Of a stretch of DNA of 25,378 nucleotides, positions 8,593 to 16,614 are shown one piece after another (the first letter of the stretch is position 1; each line of letters starts with the position of its first letter). The DNA is from CAYMBL01 sp044225155 (GTDB lineage: Bacteria; Planctomycetota; Phycisphaerae; UBA1845; Fen-1342), in contig JBGAJB010000026.1 of assembly GCA_044225155.1 (NCBI GenBank), forward strand, positions 1 through 25,378, in the 5' to 3' direction. The notes under the pieces are model-generated. The model searched no databases, had not been told where the DNA came from, and saw nothing but the letters and a program-made list of their open reading frames with translations. Both the position numbers and the translations under genes were made by a program.

Positions 8593-9139
8593 ATGTTTCT
8601 TCCGCTGGCCCCCAGTCACGCGCACAGCCCCGCATCCGCGCAGCCGAAGAAGAGCTGGCTGTGGCCGGGGATCATCCCGGCCCTCCTGTTGCTGCAGGGC
8701 GGCATGTGCGCGCTCACGGCTTATCTGGCGTTTTCGGACAAGACATTTGCGACCGAGCCGGACTACTATCGGAAGTCGATGACGTGGGACGCGGATGCCG
8801 CCGCGCGGCGGGCGGATGCGGCGCTGGGCTGGACAATCCTCGTTGACGTCGCCTCCAGTGAGGACGCCGCCGGCGACCGTGTCGTGCGCGTGCTGCTGCG
8901 GGACAAAGCAGGCTCCCAAATCAACGGCGCGCGCGTCATGGCCGAAGCCTTTGCTCATGCGCGCGCGAGCGAGCGCGTCGAACTCCGCTTCGTCGGAACG
9001 GAGGCGGCCGGCAGTTATGAAGCGAAAATGCATGCGGCTCGCCCGGGCATCTGGGAATTTCGCCTGACGATCGAAGTCAGCGGCGGACGGCACGCGGTAA
9101 CGAAGCTGGTCGACGTGGGGCAGTTCGGTGCGGCCATGA
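8593..9139 (+). CDS. fixH: FixH/CcoH-family cbb3 assembly protein
   Basis: The ATG at 8593 has GGAGG nine bases upstream. The product has a single N-terminal helix (about residues 23-45, PGIIPALLLLQGGMCALTAY) and the FixH signature DKTFATEPDYYRKSMTWD. A periplasmic beta-rich domain follows, ending near GRHAVTKLVDVG. FixH is an assembly factor for cbb3, often linked to the CcoI copper pump. The open frame shows no stop and runs directly into the next membrane protein (MMALCGAALAAS...). Either this is a true FixH-SafE fusion, or one extra G in GTGGGG (9116-9120) hides a stop: removing it would end FixH at the TGA of 9137-9139, giving the ATGA overlap typical of this operon. The end given here assumes the second reading. 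Confidence 0.8.
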
Positions 9140-9920
9140 TGGCGCTGTGCGGGGCGGCGCTGGCGGCCAGTTTGCTCGGTAGTCTGCATTGTGCGGGCAT
9201 GTGCGGGCCGTTCGTCGCGTTCGTCAGCAGTCCTCATCCCTCGCTGGCGCGCCGCGCGACACAAATTTCTTCGCGCCAATCGCGGCGTATCACCTGGCGC
9301 GGCTCTTCGTCTACGCCATGCTGGGAAGCGTTTTCGGTGCGCTCGGCGCGGCCGTCGATTTCGGCGGCTCACTCGCCGGCATCCAGCGCGCGGCGGCGTT
9401 TCTCGCGGGTGGAGTGCTGACGATCGGCGGATTGCTGGCACTCGTGCGTGCGGCCGCTCCGATGCGGATTTCCCCTTCGAGAAGCTGGTATCAGCGATTC
9501 GCAACGTTTGGATTCAACCGTGCCGGCGCGATGCGGCCGACGCCGCGCGCGGCGCTTACCGGATTCTTGACGGTCTTATTGCCGTGCGGATGGCTTTGGG
9601 CATTCCTCGTCGCAGCCGCGGGTGCCGGCGGCACTGTGGCAGGGGGGCTGCTGATGACGGCCTTCTGGCTCGGCACTTTGCCGGTGCTCGTGACGTTGGG
9701 ATGGTCCACGTGCTGGCTCACAAGCCTGCTGGGCGAACGGTTGCGAATGGTCACGGCACTTGCTCTAGTTGGGCTGGGATTGATGACAATCGGCGGCCGG
9801 ATCGGCGCCCTGGATGGCGTCCAGCGGGCCACCGCCGCGCAGCGGGCGAATTCACCGCGCGAGACGATCCGGTCGGCCGCGGAAGAAAAACCTGCGTGTT
9901 GTCGAGGCGCACATGAGTGA
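9136..9920 (+). pseudogene. Sulfite exporter TauE/SafE-like membrane protein of the cco operon, frameshifted
   Basis: From ATG 9136 the frame encodes LLGSLHCAGMCGPFVAFVSS, the signature of the SafE-like membrane family that accompanies ccoI in many cco operons and is thought to take part in copper handling. Between about 9236 and 9258, in GC-alternating sequence, the coding frame changes. It continues as NFFAPIAAYHLARLFVYAML and further helices, including the conserved GFLTVLLPCGWLWAFL, to the TGA at 9918-9920. The shift equals one missing base or two extra bases. Six membrane helices are expected overall. The C-terminus (PACCRGAHE) overlaps the ccoI start by eight bases. Conservation on both sides argues for a sequence error, but a real lesion cannot be excluded. 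Confidence 0.75.
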
Positions 9921-12493
9921 TGCGGTGGCGACGAACTTGATCGACGCCCCGACCTGCGCTGTGGCCGTTGCATGCGCGCATTGCGGACTGCCGGTGCCCG
10001 GGCCTTTGTTCGAACTGGGCGCTGAGCACCAATTCTGCTGTCACGGCTGCCGAACTGTCTACCACGTCTTGCGCGACAGCGGTCTCAGCGCGTTCTACGA
10101 GATTCGAGCCGCCGAAGACGCGGCGCCGAAGCCGGCCCGCGTAGTCGCGGATGGCTATGTCGAGTACGACGATCCCGCATTTCTCGCCGCACACAACCGG
10201 CCCGCGCCCGGCGGATTGTGCGTGATTGACCTGTTGGTTGAGGGCGTGCATTGCGGCGCATGCGTCTGGTTGATCGAACGTCTGGGGCGAATCGTGCCGG
10301 GCGTCGTTTCCGCGCGGCTGGACCTGCGGCGGGCGCGCGTGCGTGTCACGTGGGATCCCACGGTAGCGCGACTCTCGCAGATCGCGCGCGGCTTGAATTC
10401 GCTCGGCTACGCGCCGCATCCGGCCCGCGGCGGGGACGAGGAAGAGCTGCGCCAACGCGCCGAGCGCCGTTTTCTAATTCGCGTCGGCATCGCGGGAGCC
10501 GCCAGCGGAAATGCGATGCTGCTGGCGTTCGCGCTCTACGCGGGCACGTACAGCGGCATCGAGCCCGCTTATGCCAATCTACTCCGCTGGGCCAGTGCGC
10601 TAGTCGGCGTGATTAGCGTCGCTTGGCCCGGCAGCATCTTCCTGCGCGGCGCGGTCGCCGCACTTCGGACTCGCACGCCGCACATCGACGTACCTATCGC
10701 GCTTGGACTGGTAGTGGGGACGGTCTCCAGCATCGTGAACACGGCCTTGGGGCGCGGCGAAATTTACTTCGATTCGCTCACGATGCTCGTATTCCTGCTA
10801 CTTGTAGCACGCTGGATCCAACGCCGACAACAGCGGCGCGCGGCCGATTCGATCGAACTGCTCTTTTCGCTGGTGCCGACGCGAGCGCGCGTGCTGCGCG
10901 ACGGCGAATTTCGCGACTGTGCGATCGAAAGCCTGGCGTCGGGCGACATTGTCGAAGTTCGTGCCCAGGAATCCATCCCGGTCGACGGCGTCATTACCGA
11001 GGAAGTACGGAGTTTGACGAAGCGGCGCTCACAGGCGAAGCGCGCCCCGGTGCGGGCGGGCGTCGGCGATGAAGCCCACGCCGGCGATCAGTCCTGAGCG
11101 GGCGCGTGCTGGTTCGTGCGACGGCCGTTGGCGGAAACGCGCGCGTCGGGCGGCTGATGAAACTCGTGGAAGACTCGCTGCGGCAGAAAGCACCAATCGT
11201 GCAGGCGATGGATCGCATCGCCGGCTGGTTCGTCGTGGCGGTGATCGTGCTCGGGCTCGGTACGCTGGCCACCCTGGCTGACGATCGACGCGTCGCCGCC
11301 CGCGGAAGTCACTGTCGCGCTCCTGATTGTTGCGTGTCCCTGCGCCTGGGCCTCGCAACACCACTTGCTGGCCATCGGGATCGGACGCTCGGCCCGCCGC
11401 GGCATTTTGATCAAAGGCGGGGCGGCGGCGAGCAACTCGCGCGGCCCGGCACGCTGCTGCTCGACAAAACGGGAACCATCACGCTGGGCCGCATGACGCT
11501 CGTCGAATGGATCGGCGATGAAAACGTGAAGCCGCTCGTGCAGGCGCTGGAGGCGCACGCCTCGCACCCGATCGCGCGTGCGTTAAGTGCGGCAGCTCCA
11601 CAGCAGGCCAAGATCGCCGTCACGGAAGTGCGTCAGGATGCACGTGGCGGCATCGTTGAACTTGTCGGTCGTGCAGCCTGACGATCGGGCGCCGCGGTTC
11701 GTCACCGACGCCGTGCGGCAATCAGAATTGACCGGAATTGGTGCGGGCAGGGATTCGGGAACGTCAGAGGTTGGCCGAGATTCCACTACCTCGCAGATCG
11801 AGGCGGCCGAAGCGTTCGTTTCCTTCTTTCCGCCATTCCTCACCGCCGTTCGCATTTGCCGAGTTCCTCCGCCGCACCGCGGAGCAGGGCCTGTCGCCAG
11901 TGTTGATCGCCATGGATCACGAAATCGTCGCGGCCGCAGCACTCGGCGACGCGATTCGCCGGATGCGGCCGAAAGCATCGCGGCCCTCCGCCGCCTCGGC
12001 TGGCGCGTGGGAATCCTTTCCGGCGATCAGCAGACGGTGGTTTCGCGCGTCGCTGAAACGCTGGGCATCGAGCCTGAAGCCGCGCGCGCGGTGTCACCCC
12101 TGAAGATAAACTCGCAGTGGTCCGCCAACTCTCGACCAAGGGTTCGGTCGTGATGGTGGGCGACGGCGTGAACGACTCCGCGGCGCTTGGCGGCCGCCCG
12201 TCGGTATCGCGGTCCATGGCGGCGCGGAGGCGAGCTTTGCGGCCGCTGATGTTTACCTGGCACACGAGGGATTGGCGTCCATCGTCGACCTGATGCAGGC
12301 CGCGCGACAGACCGTACGGGCGATTCGCCGCAATCTGGCTGCTTCGCTGTGCTACAACGTGGCGGCCGTGACGCTCGCCGCGTGCGGTTTCATCACCCCG
12401 CTTATCGCGGCGCTGCTGATGCCGATCAGTTCGCTCACGGTCGTCACGCTCGCAGTCGGCGTACGGACGTTTGGAGGCCAAAGATGTCGGTGA
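9913..12493 (+). pseudogene. ccoI: Copper-transporting P1B-ATPase CcoI (FixI) with many single-base frameshifts
   Basis: The intact N-terminal half runs from ATG 9913 to about 11000. It has a Cys-rich metal site (CAHCGLP ... CCHGCRTVYH), an HMA domain with GVHCGACVWLIE, four membrane helices, and the actuator start GDIVEVRAQESIPVDGVITE. The remaining segments are all recognisable but lie in different frames: EFDEAALTGEA (about 11010-11045), the CPC copper site (11335-11343), the phosphorylation motif DKTGT (11463-11477), HASHPIARAL, and the hinge GDGVNDSAAL (12159-12190). The last segment ends in PISSLTVVTLAVGVRTF at TGA 12491. CcoI pumps copper to the periplasm for the CuB site of CcoN. At least ten one-base indels, mostly in G or C runs, separate the segments. 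The intact catalytic motifs suggest consensus errors; otherwise the pump is dead. Confidence 0.88.
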
Positions 12494-12627
12494 TCTACAT
12501 TGCTCTGCCAGTTGCAATCGGCCTGGCGGCCGCGGCACTGCTCGGCTTCGCCTGGATGGTGCGCGAGGGGCAACTCGACGATCTCGACACGCCGCCCGTT
12601 CGAATGCTGCACGATGATCGGGAGTAG
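12484..12627 (+). CDS. ccoS: cbb3 oxidase assembly protein CcoS
   Basis: The 47-aa protein MSVIYIALPVAIGLAAAALL... has one N-terminal membrane helix followed by the diagnostic CcoS motif REGQLDDLDTPPVRMLHDD. CcoS is needed for cofactor insertion into the cbb3 complex in studied bacteria. The start overlaps the end of ccoI by ten bases (ATG 12484 against stop 12491-12493), and it is the last gene of the operon, before the inverted repeat and terminator. Length is typical for the family (45-60 aa). Confidence 0.93.
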   Translation: MSVIYIALPVAIGLAAAALLGFAWMVREGQLDDLDTPPVRMLHDDRE

Positions 12628-12659
12628 GAGCTTGCACCGAACGCCGACTGTCCGGGACG

Positions 12660-12741
12660 GCGAATTCGGGCACTGCTAAAGTTTCAATCCACACGCGCCA
12701 AGCCGACCGCTCATTCAAACTTTAGCAGTGCCCGAATTCGC
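12660..12741. repeat. Perfect 25-bp inverted repeat with a 32-nt loop
   Basis: Arm 12660-12684 (gCGAATTCGGGCACTGCTAAAG...) is the exact reverse complement of arm 12717-12741. The 32-base centre is non-palindromic. It starts 32 bases after ccoS and abuts the terminator at 12741. Such long perfect arms around a short non-coding centre are typical of miniature mobile elements or of REP/BIME-type repeats. No target-site duplication was recognised. It could also block transcript read-through or protect the 3' end of the cco mRNA. Confidence 0.75.
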
Positions 12742-12768
12742 GCAAGAGTAAGAAATCTCTTGCGTTTT
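12741..12768 (+). terminator. Intrinsic terminator after the cco operon
   Basis: A perfect 8-bp stem, CGCAAGAG (12741-12748) with CTCTTGCG (12757-12764), encloses an 8-base loop and is followed directly by TTTT (12765-12768). It lies 113 bases after the ccoS stop. The stem has moderate GC content and the T tract is short, so efficiency is uncertain, but position and form fit a rho-independent terminator. Confidence 0.6.
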
Positions 12769-12787
12769 CAGGCCGAAATTCTATTCT
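12760..12787 (+). promoter_or_regulatory. Possible promoter for the 18-codon ORF
   Basis: TTGCGT (12760-12765), a 16-base spacer and TATTCT (12782-12787) resemble a sigma70 promoter, with a predicted start near 12794. The -35 overlaps the 3' arm of the terminator, so the two assignments compete. A short hairpin, TGGGT-CGAATC-ACCCA (12803-12818), lies in the predicted leader. Confidence 0.35.
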
Positions 12788-12833
12788 GTGTTGAACGGCA
12801 GCTGGGTCGAATCACCCACAAAGGAGGTCGTCT

Positions 12834-12890
12834 ATGTCGGAGCGTGCCAAAGTTCTGGATGAGCGCCTCGGGATGATTGATCGCGTGTAA
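12834..12890 (+). CDS. 18-codon ORF with a strong Shine-Dalgarno (leader peptide or gene remnant)
   Basis: ATG at 12834 is preceded by AAAGGAGG with good spacing, the best ribosome-binding site in the window. It encodes MSERAKVLDERLGMIDRV and ends at TAA 12888-12890. The same frame stays open beyond that TAA to 13046, but the downstream residues look non-coding (Arg/Ser/Pro-rich). No homology is recognised. It may be a leader peptide, a true miniprotein, or the 5' end of a gene interrupted by an indel. The remaining gap to rsgA (12891-13102) holds one GC hairpin (12940-12958) and nothing else that I can identify. Confidence 0.35.
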   Translation: MSERAKVLDERLGMIDRV

Positions 12891-13102
12891 CGCGAGATTT
12901 CGCAGTCTTCCGCCTTCACTTCCCCTGAGATTCTCATCCCCGCGCGTTTCGCGCGCGGCCGCTTAGTCGTCACAAGAACGTTCATCGGAATGGTCGCGTC
13001 TCGACGCCGCGCTGCTTTGCGCCCGTCGAACGACGCACTGAGAACTTGATTGTTTGCGCCGGCGCCGCCTACGCGGCTCGCCGCGCGCCCGGAGATATTA
13101 CA

Positions 13103-14173
13103 GTGAATTTGAATGACCTGGGTTTTGACAACTACTTCCAAGAGCAATTCGTGCGCGCCGGCGTGGAACGGTGTACGCCCGCGCGTGTCGCGCGACAGGA
13201 TCGCGACTCCTACGTCGTGTACGCGAACGGGCGGGCGTTTCGTGCGCAGATGCCGGGCGCTGCGCGCCATCACGCCACTTCGACGCTCGATTTTCCGGCG
13301 GTCGGCGACTGGGTCGCTGTGGATCGTATTGATGCTGGCGTTGGCGTGATTCGGGCGGTTCTACCGCGTCGCAGTGCAATCTCGCGCCGCGCGGCCGGGA
13401 CGAGCGGCGGCGTGCAGCTCATTGTCGCCAATGTCGACGCTTTGATGATCTGTTGCGCCCTCGATCACGACTTCAACCTCCGACGCATCGAGCGCTATCT
13501 GAGCCTCGCGCACGGCTGTGGAGTTTCTCCGCTCGTCGTGTTGACCAAAGCCGACCTCTGCGGCGATCCCGAGGCGCGCGTGCGGCAGGTGATGGAGTCC
13601 GCGGTCGGCACGGAGATCCTGGCAATCAGCGGCGCGACGGGGCAAAACGTCGATCGTCTTCGCAGACTGGTACCGTCCGGCTCGACTGCGGCGCTGGTCG
13701 GTTCGTCCGGCGTCGGAAAGTCGACGCTCGTCAATTGCCTCATGGGTCGTGACGTGCTGGCAACGAATGCCGTGCGCGAGGGTGATGGCCGCGGGCGGCA
13801 CACCACGACGTTTCGGCAACTCCTGCTGTTGCCGGGCGGCGGCGTGCTGATCGACACACCCGGGCTGCGCGAGTTGCAGCTCGCGCACGGGGCGGCCGAC
13901 GTGGTCTCCTCTTTCTCCGAGCTATCGGAGATCGCGGCGAACTGCCGATTTCGTGACTGCGCGCACTCGACCGAGCCTGGTTGCGCCGTTCAGGCGGCTA
14001 TCCGGAGCGGTCGTCTTGCGCCGGAACGACTGGAGAGCTTTCGCAAACAGCAGCGAGAGCTGGATTACTTCGAGCGGCGCGACGACCCGGCCGCGGTGGC
14101 CGCGCACAAGGCCAAATGGAAGGCGATCTCCAAGAGCGCACAGAAGTGGATGCGCGAGAAGTATCGGCAGTAG
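13103..14173 (+). CDS. rsgA: Ribosome small-subunit-dependent GTPase RsgA
   Basis: The 356-aa circularly permuted GTPase assists late 30S maturation in the cytoplasm. An N-terminal OB-fold (about residues 30-95) precedes the GTPase core in the order G4-G1-G3, diagnostic of RsgA. T148-KAD is G4, the P-loop G200-SSGVGKST with Lys206 is G1, and D251-TPG254 is G3; RGRHTTT before it is the switch I/G2 region. The zinc knuckle follows with C281, C286, H288 and C294 (CRFRDCAHSTEPGC). The start is GTG 13103, with GGAG eight bases upstream; the frame extends to TTG 13046 but lacks RsgA-like sequence there. Length is normal for the family. It is convergent with the zinc-ribbon gene at 14196. Confidence 0.96.
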   Translation: MNLNDLGFDNYFQEQFVRAGVERCTPARVARQDRDSYVVYANGRAFRAQMPGAARHHATSTLDFPAVGDWVAVDRIDAGVGVIRAVLPRRSAISRRAAGTSGGVQLIVANVDALMICCALDHDFNLRRIERYLSLAHGCGVSPLVVLTKADLCGDPEARVRQVMESAVGTEILAISGATGQNVDRLRRLVPSGSTAALVGSSGVGKSTLVNCLMGRDVLATNAVREGDGRGRHTTTFRQLLLLPGGGVLIDTPGLRELQLAHGAADVVSSFSELSEIAANCRFRDCAHSTEPGCAVQAAIRSGRLAPERLESFRKQQRELDYFERRDDPAAVAAHKAKWKAISKSAQKWMREKYRQ

Positions 14174-14195
14174 CACGCTGCGGGGCGACGCGGCG

Positions 14196-14365
14196 CTAGC
14201 GGTCGATGGGAAAAATGTCCGAGCAGTCCTCGCGATAGCCGCAGTTCGGGCAAATCTGCTTGCAGTGCACGCCGTAGGTCGGCGCGCCGCACAGCAGGCA
14301 GACTGAGGCAGCACCCCTTGAGGGTACGCCGGGAGAATCCCGCCGCGCCGCCGCTTGTTCGCCAT
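14196..14365 (-). CDS. Small zinc-ribbon protein, probable frameshift near its start
   Basis: On the minus strand, the frame ending at TAG 14198-14196 encodes VCLLCGAPTYGVHCKQICP followed by NCGYREDCSDIFPIDR. The pattern is C-x2-C ... H-C-x3-C-x2-C-x5-C, a zinc-ribbon arrangement. From memory, short proteins ending in 'CPNCGYxxDCSD' recur in diverse bacteria without known function. This frame has no good start codon. The neighbouring frame does, at ATG 14365-14363 (MANKRRRGG...), so a one-base indel between about 14300 and 14345 probably separates the two. The intact protein would be about 55-57 aa. It converges on rsgA with 22 bases between the stops. Confidence is good for the Cys-rich part, low for the exact start. 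Confidence 0.55.
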
Positions 14366-14425
14366 GTGACGTGCTCGGCTACTGATCTTGTTCGGACATG
14401 CGCACGATGCTCCGACGTTAAATCC

Positions 14426-14442
14426 TGCATGCACCGCATGCA
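14426..14442. promoter_or_regulatory. Short palindrome in the gap before the hydratase gene
   Basis: TGCATGC-ACC-GCATGCA is a perfect 7-bp inverted repeat in the 235-base gap between the divergent zinc-ribbon and hydratase genes. Its symmetry would suit an operator for a dimeric regulator. No regulator is encoded nearby, so this is only a candidate. The rest of the gap shows no clear feature. Confidence 0.25.
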
Positions 14443-14600
14443 AACCGCTCGACGCGGCGCGCGACAATTCGCATGTCGTGCGTCTATGGCGGTTCAGGTG
14501 CTCCCTTGGGCGCTGTACGATCGCCGCGTCGTCCGGTGCTGTGGCGCGAACCCCGCGCTCGCCACCGGCCGCGGATATTACAGCCGTCAGGGAGTCAAGA

Positions 14601-15448
14601 ATGAGCTACATCGGCGGAGTTGAGCCGCGAGAACTTGGATTTCAGCGCATCGTTTACGAAAAGCATCAGCGCCAGCAACCGGGCCACAGTCACGATCAAT
14701 CGGCCGGAGGTCTACAACGCGTTCGACTTTCAAACGTTGAACGAGATGGCCGCCGCTTTTCTGGATGCGTCGCGCGACGACAGCGTGGCCGTGCTGGTGC
14801 TGACGGGGGCCGGCGACAAGGCGTTTTGCACCGGTGCGGATCTAAAGGAGCAGCAGGAGCATTGCGTTGGACAACCGCAGATGTACTGGAAGTGGATGGG
14901 CGCGTTCATCGACGCACACTGACCGCCTGCGAAACATCGGAAAGCCGACCGTCGCCCGGTTGAACGGCATGACCGTCGGCGGCGGAAACGAATTCAACAT
15001 GGCCTGCGACCTGGCGATTGCGTGTGACGACATCTACATCCGCCAGGTCGGAACCGCGCGCGGCAGTGTGCCGGCCGGCGGTGCGACGCAGTGGCTACCG
15101 CTGATCGTCGGGGATCGCCGGGCGCGCGAAATATTGATGCTGTGCGAGGAGATTCCCGCGGCCAAGGCGCTCGAGTGGGGACTCGTGAATCGCGTCGTGC
15201 CGCGCGCGGAGCTCGACAAAGCGGTCGACGCGATGTGCACGACGCTGATCAACAAGCTGCCCGGCTGCATCCGCTATACGAAGCAGCAACTCAACTTCTG
15301 GCGCGATTTCTCCTGGCACCTCACGGTCGGCCACGCGCGCGATTGGCTGGCGGTGAACAACCTGACGCACGAAGTGCAGGAGGGCATCGCGGCCTTCAAT
15401 GAGAAGCGGCCGGTGGATTACGAGGGCATTCGGCGCCTGTTGAAATGA
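14601..15448 (+). pseudogene. Enoyl-CoA hydratase/isomerase (crotonase family), two frameshifts
   Basis: The ATG at 14601 has GGGAG seven bases upstream and starts MSYIGGVEPRELGFQRIVY. The frame then changes near 14680 (an extra C in AACCGGG) to RATVTINRPEVYNAFDF. It changes again near 14920 (an extra base in CACACTGACC) to DRLRNIGKPTVARLNGMTVG. Removing these two bases gives a continuous 281-aa protein. Crotonase oxyanion-hole segments are visible: FCTGADLK and GGGNEFNMACDLAIA. The family hydrates or isomerises acyl-CoA thioesters in the cytoplasm; the C-terminus (YTKQQLNFWRDFSWH) resembles a distinct subgroup also related to ring-cleavage hydratases, so the exact substrate is open. The stop overlaps the phosphatase start (ATGA). 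Confidence 0.85.
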
Positions 15449-16164
15449 ACCTGTTCTATGCCGGCGCGTTTGCGCTGTTGGGAGGAATGCTCGCGGCGTC
15501 GGCGGTGCGTGGCGGCGGTTGGGGATGGTGGCTGCTGTGGCCCTCGCTGAGTTTACTGCTTCTCGCTACGGGGTATGCGGGAGTTGGGGCGCGCGTGCTC
15601 GGCAAACGGCCGAGTGGCACTCTGGCGACATGGGCGAAAATTCTGCATGCGCCTAACTTGATATACGCGTCGCTCGTATGGAATCTGGTTCGTCTCGCGT
15701 CGCGCGAGCCACCGATTTCCCGGGTTGACGACAGACTATTTCTCGCTCGTCGACTGACGTCGGCGGAGATGCGGGAAGACGTCGCGCACATCATCGACCT
15801 AACGGCCGAGTTTGACGAACCAGCGGGGCTGAGGAATCACCCGGGGTACATCAGCATGCCGATCCTGGACGCTGGGATTCCCGACGCCGAAGCAATGAAG
15901 CGCGTCATTGAGCGCGTGAGATCGAACTCAGTTCTCGTGCACTGCGCAATGGGTCACGGCCGGACCGGATTGTTCGCGCTGCTGCTCTTGGCCCATCGCG
16001 GACAAGCCGAATCCGTAGCGGAAGGTCTGGCAATATTGAGTCGGTCGCGGCCGGGAATTGGGTTAAACCGTGCGCAAGAGCAATTTGCATACGAATACCT
16101 GAGGACGTTCCGGCTCAAAAAGAGCGTTGAGCAAAATCTCCCGGTGGATGGCGGTCGAGAATGA
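15445..16164 (+). CDS. Membrane-anchored dual-specificity/tyrosine phosphatase-like protein
   Basis: The 239-aa protein has two N-terminal membrane helices (about residues 2-22 and 26-49) and a cytoplasmic phosphatase domain. The catalytic P-loop is H166-C167-AMGHG-R173-TG, matching HCxxGxxR(S/T). Cys167 would be the nucleophile and Arg173 binds phosphate. The general acid is probably an Asp in the loop SMPILDAGIPD. The GLRNHPGYISMPI segment resembles PTPMT/DSP-type proteins. Possible substrates are phosphoproteins, phospholipid head groups (phosphatidylglycerophosphate) or inositol phosphates; the membrane anchor favours a lipid or membrane-protein substrate, by inference only. The start overlaps the hydratase stop by four bases, implying co-translation. 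Downstream is a repeat-rich non-coding region. Confidence 0.82.
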   Translation: MNLFYAGAFALLGGMLAASAVRGGGWGWWLLWPSLSLLLLATGYAGVGARVLGKRPSGTLATWAKILHAPNLIYASLVWNLVRLASREPPISRVDDRLFLARRLTSAEMREDVAHIIDLTAEFDEPAGLRNHPGYISMPILDAGIPDAEAMKRVIERVRSNSVLVHCAMGHGRTGLFALLLLAHRGQAESVAEGLAILSRSRPGIGLNRAQEQFAYEYLRTFRLKKSVEQNLPVDGGRE

Positions 16165-16192
16165 TTGGGCCGGGAGGGCCGGCTGAAAGTTG

Positions 16193-16212
16193 CCACTGCC
16201 GCAAGGCGGTGG
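16193..16212 (+). terminator. Hairpin with GCAA tetraloop after the phosphatase gene
   Basis: CCACTGCC-GCAA-GGCGGTGG forms an 8-bp stem (one G-T wobble) closed by a GNRA tetraloop, 28 bases after the stop at 16164. There is no following T tract, so it could be a 3'-end stabiliser or a rho-assisted terminator. Confidence 0.4.
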
Positions 16213-16233
16213 TGCGGACGACCCGTTAGTGCA

Positions 16234-16488
16234 GAGCCCCGCAGGCGCGACTGAGGTTGCCGCTGCTTAGGGGCTCTCACATTGGGAGCCCAGTCGCCCC
16301 TCCGGGGCTCTCAACCAAACAGCACCCTCTCCACGGGCTTGCGCCCGTGGCTACATTCAGTCGCCCCGCCGGGGCTCTCGGGCAGACGCTCGCCCCAACA
16401 CGGGCTTGCGCCGGTGGCTACCAGTCGCCATGCTGGGGCTCTCGGCCGGACGTTCGCCCCCGCACGGGCTTGCGCCTGTGGCTACATT
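16234..16488. repeat. Tandem hairpin repeats (three units of 64-67 bp) plus an inverted partial copy
   Basis: Units at 16291-16357, 16358-16421 and 16422-16488 each begin CAGTCGCC, run through GGGGCTCTC and end with a hairpin of the form CACGGGC-TTGC-GCCCGTGGCTAC. The first hairpin is a perfect 8-bp stem (16331-16350); the others carry single mismatches. A reverse-complement fragment of the unit start (GAGCCCCGCAGGCGCGACTG) lies at 16234-16253. The whole stretch is non-coding. Hairpins of this sequence type are, from memory, dispersed widely in Planctomycetota genomes. The remaining gap to the next gene (16489-16601) holds nothing that I recognise. Confidence 0.85.
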
Positions 16489-16601
16489 TGTGTACCGCGA
16501 CGCGGGCTCATTCAATCCTATTTGGGCTCGGTCAAACTGCCATATGGGTGTGCTTGAATCGCGAAACGCGGGCGTCCCTGCTCGTTCCAAAGTCTCCCGC
16601 T

Positions 16602-16607
16602 TACACT
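16602..16607 (+). promoter_or_regulatory. -10 box (TACACT), probably giving a leaderless RCK-protein mRNA
   Basis: TACACT ends seven bases before the ATG at 16615, which would place the transcription start at about 16614. No Shine-Dalgarno precedes the ATG. No clear -35 is seen at 17 bases. Confidence 0.4.
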
Positions 16608-16614
16608 GCCGCCC

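Noticed and set aside
12801..12820. tRNA-like GGGTCGAATCACCC segment
   Set aside because: It resembles a T-arm, but no acceptor, D or anticodon arms can be formed around it; no tRNA was found in the window.
16291..16488. CRISPR array
   Set aside because: The three units are directly adjacent and each contains the hairpin; there are no unique spacers of constant length and no cas genes.
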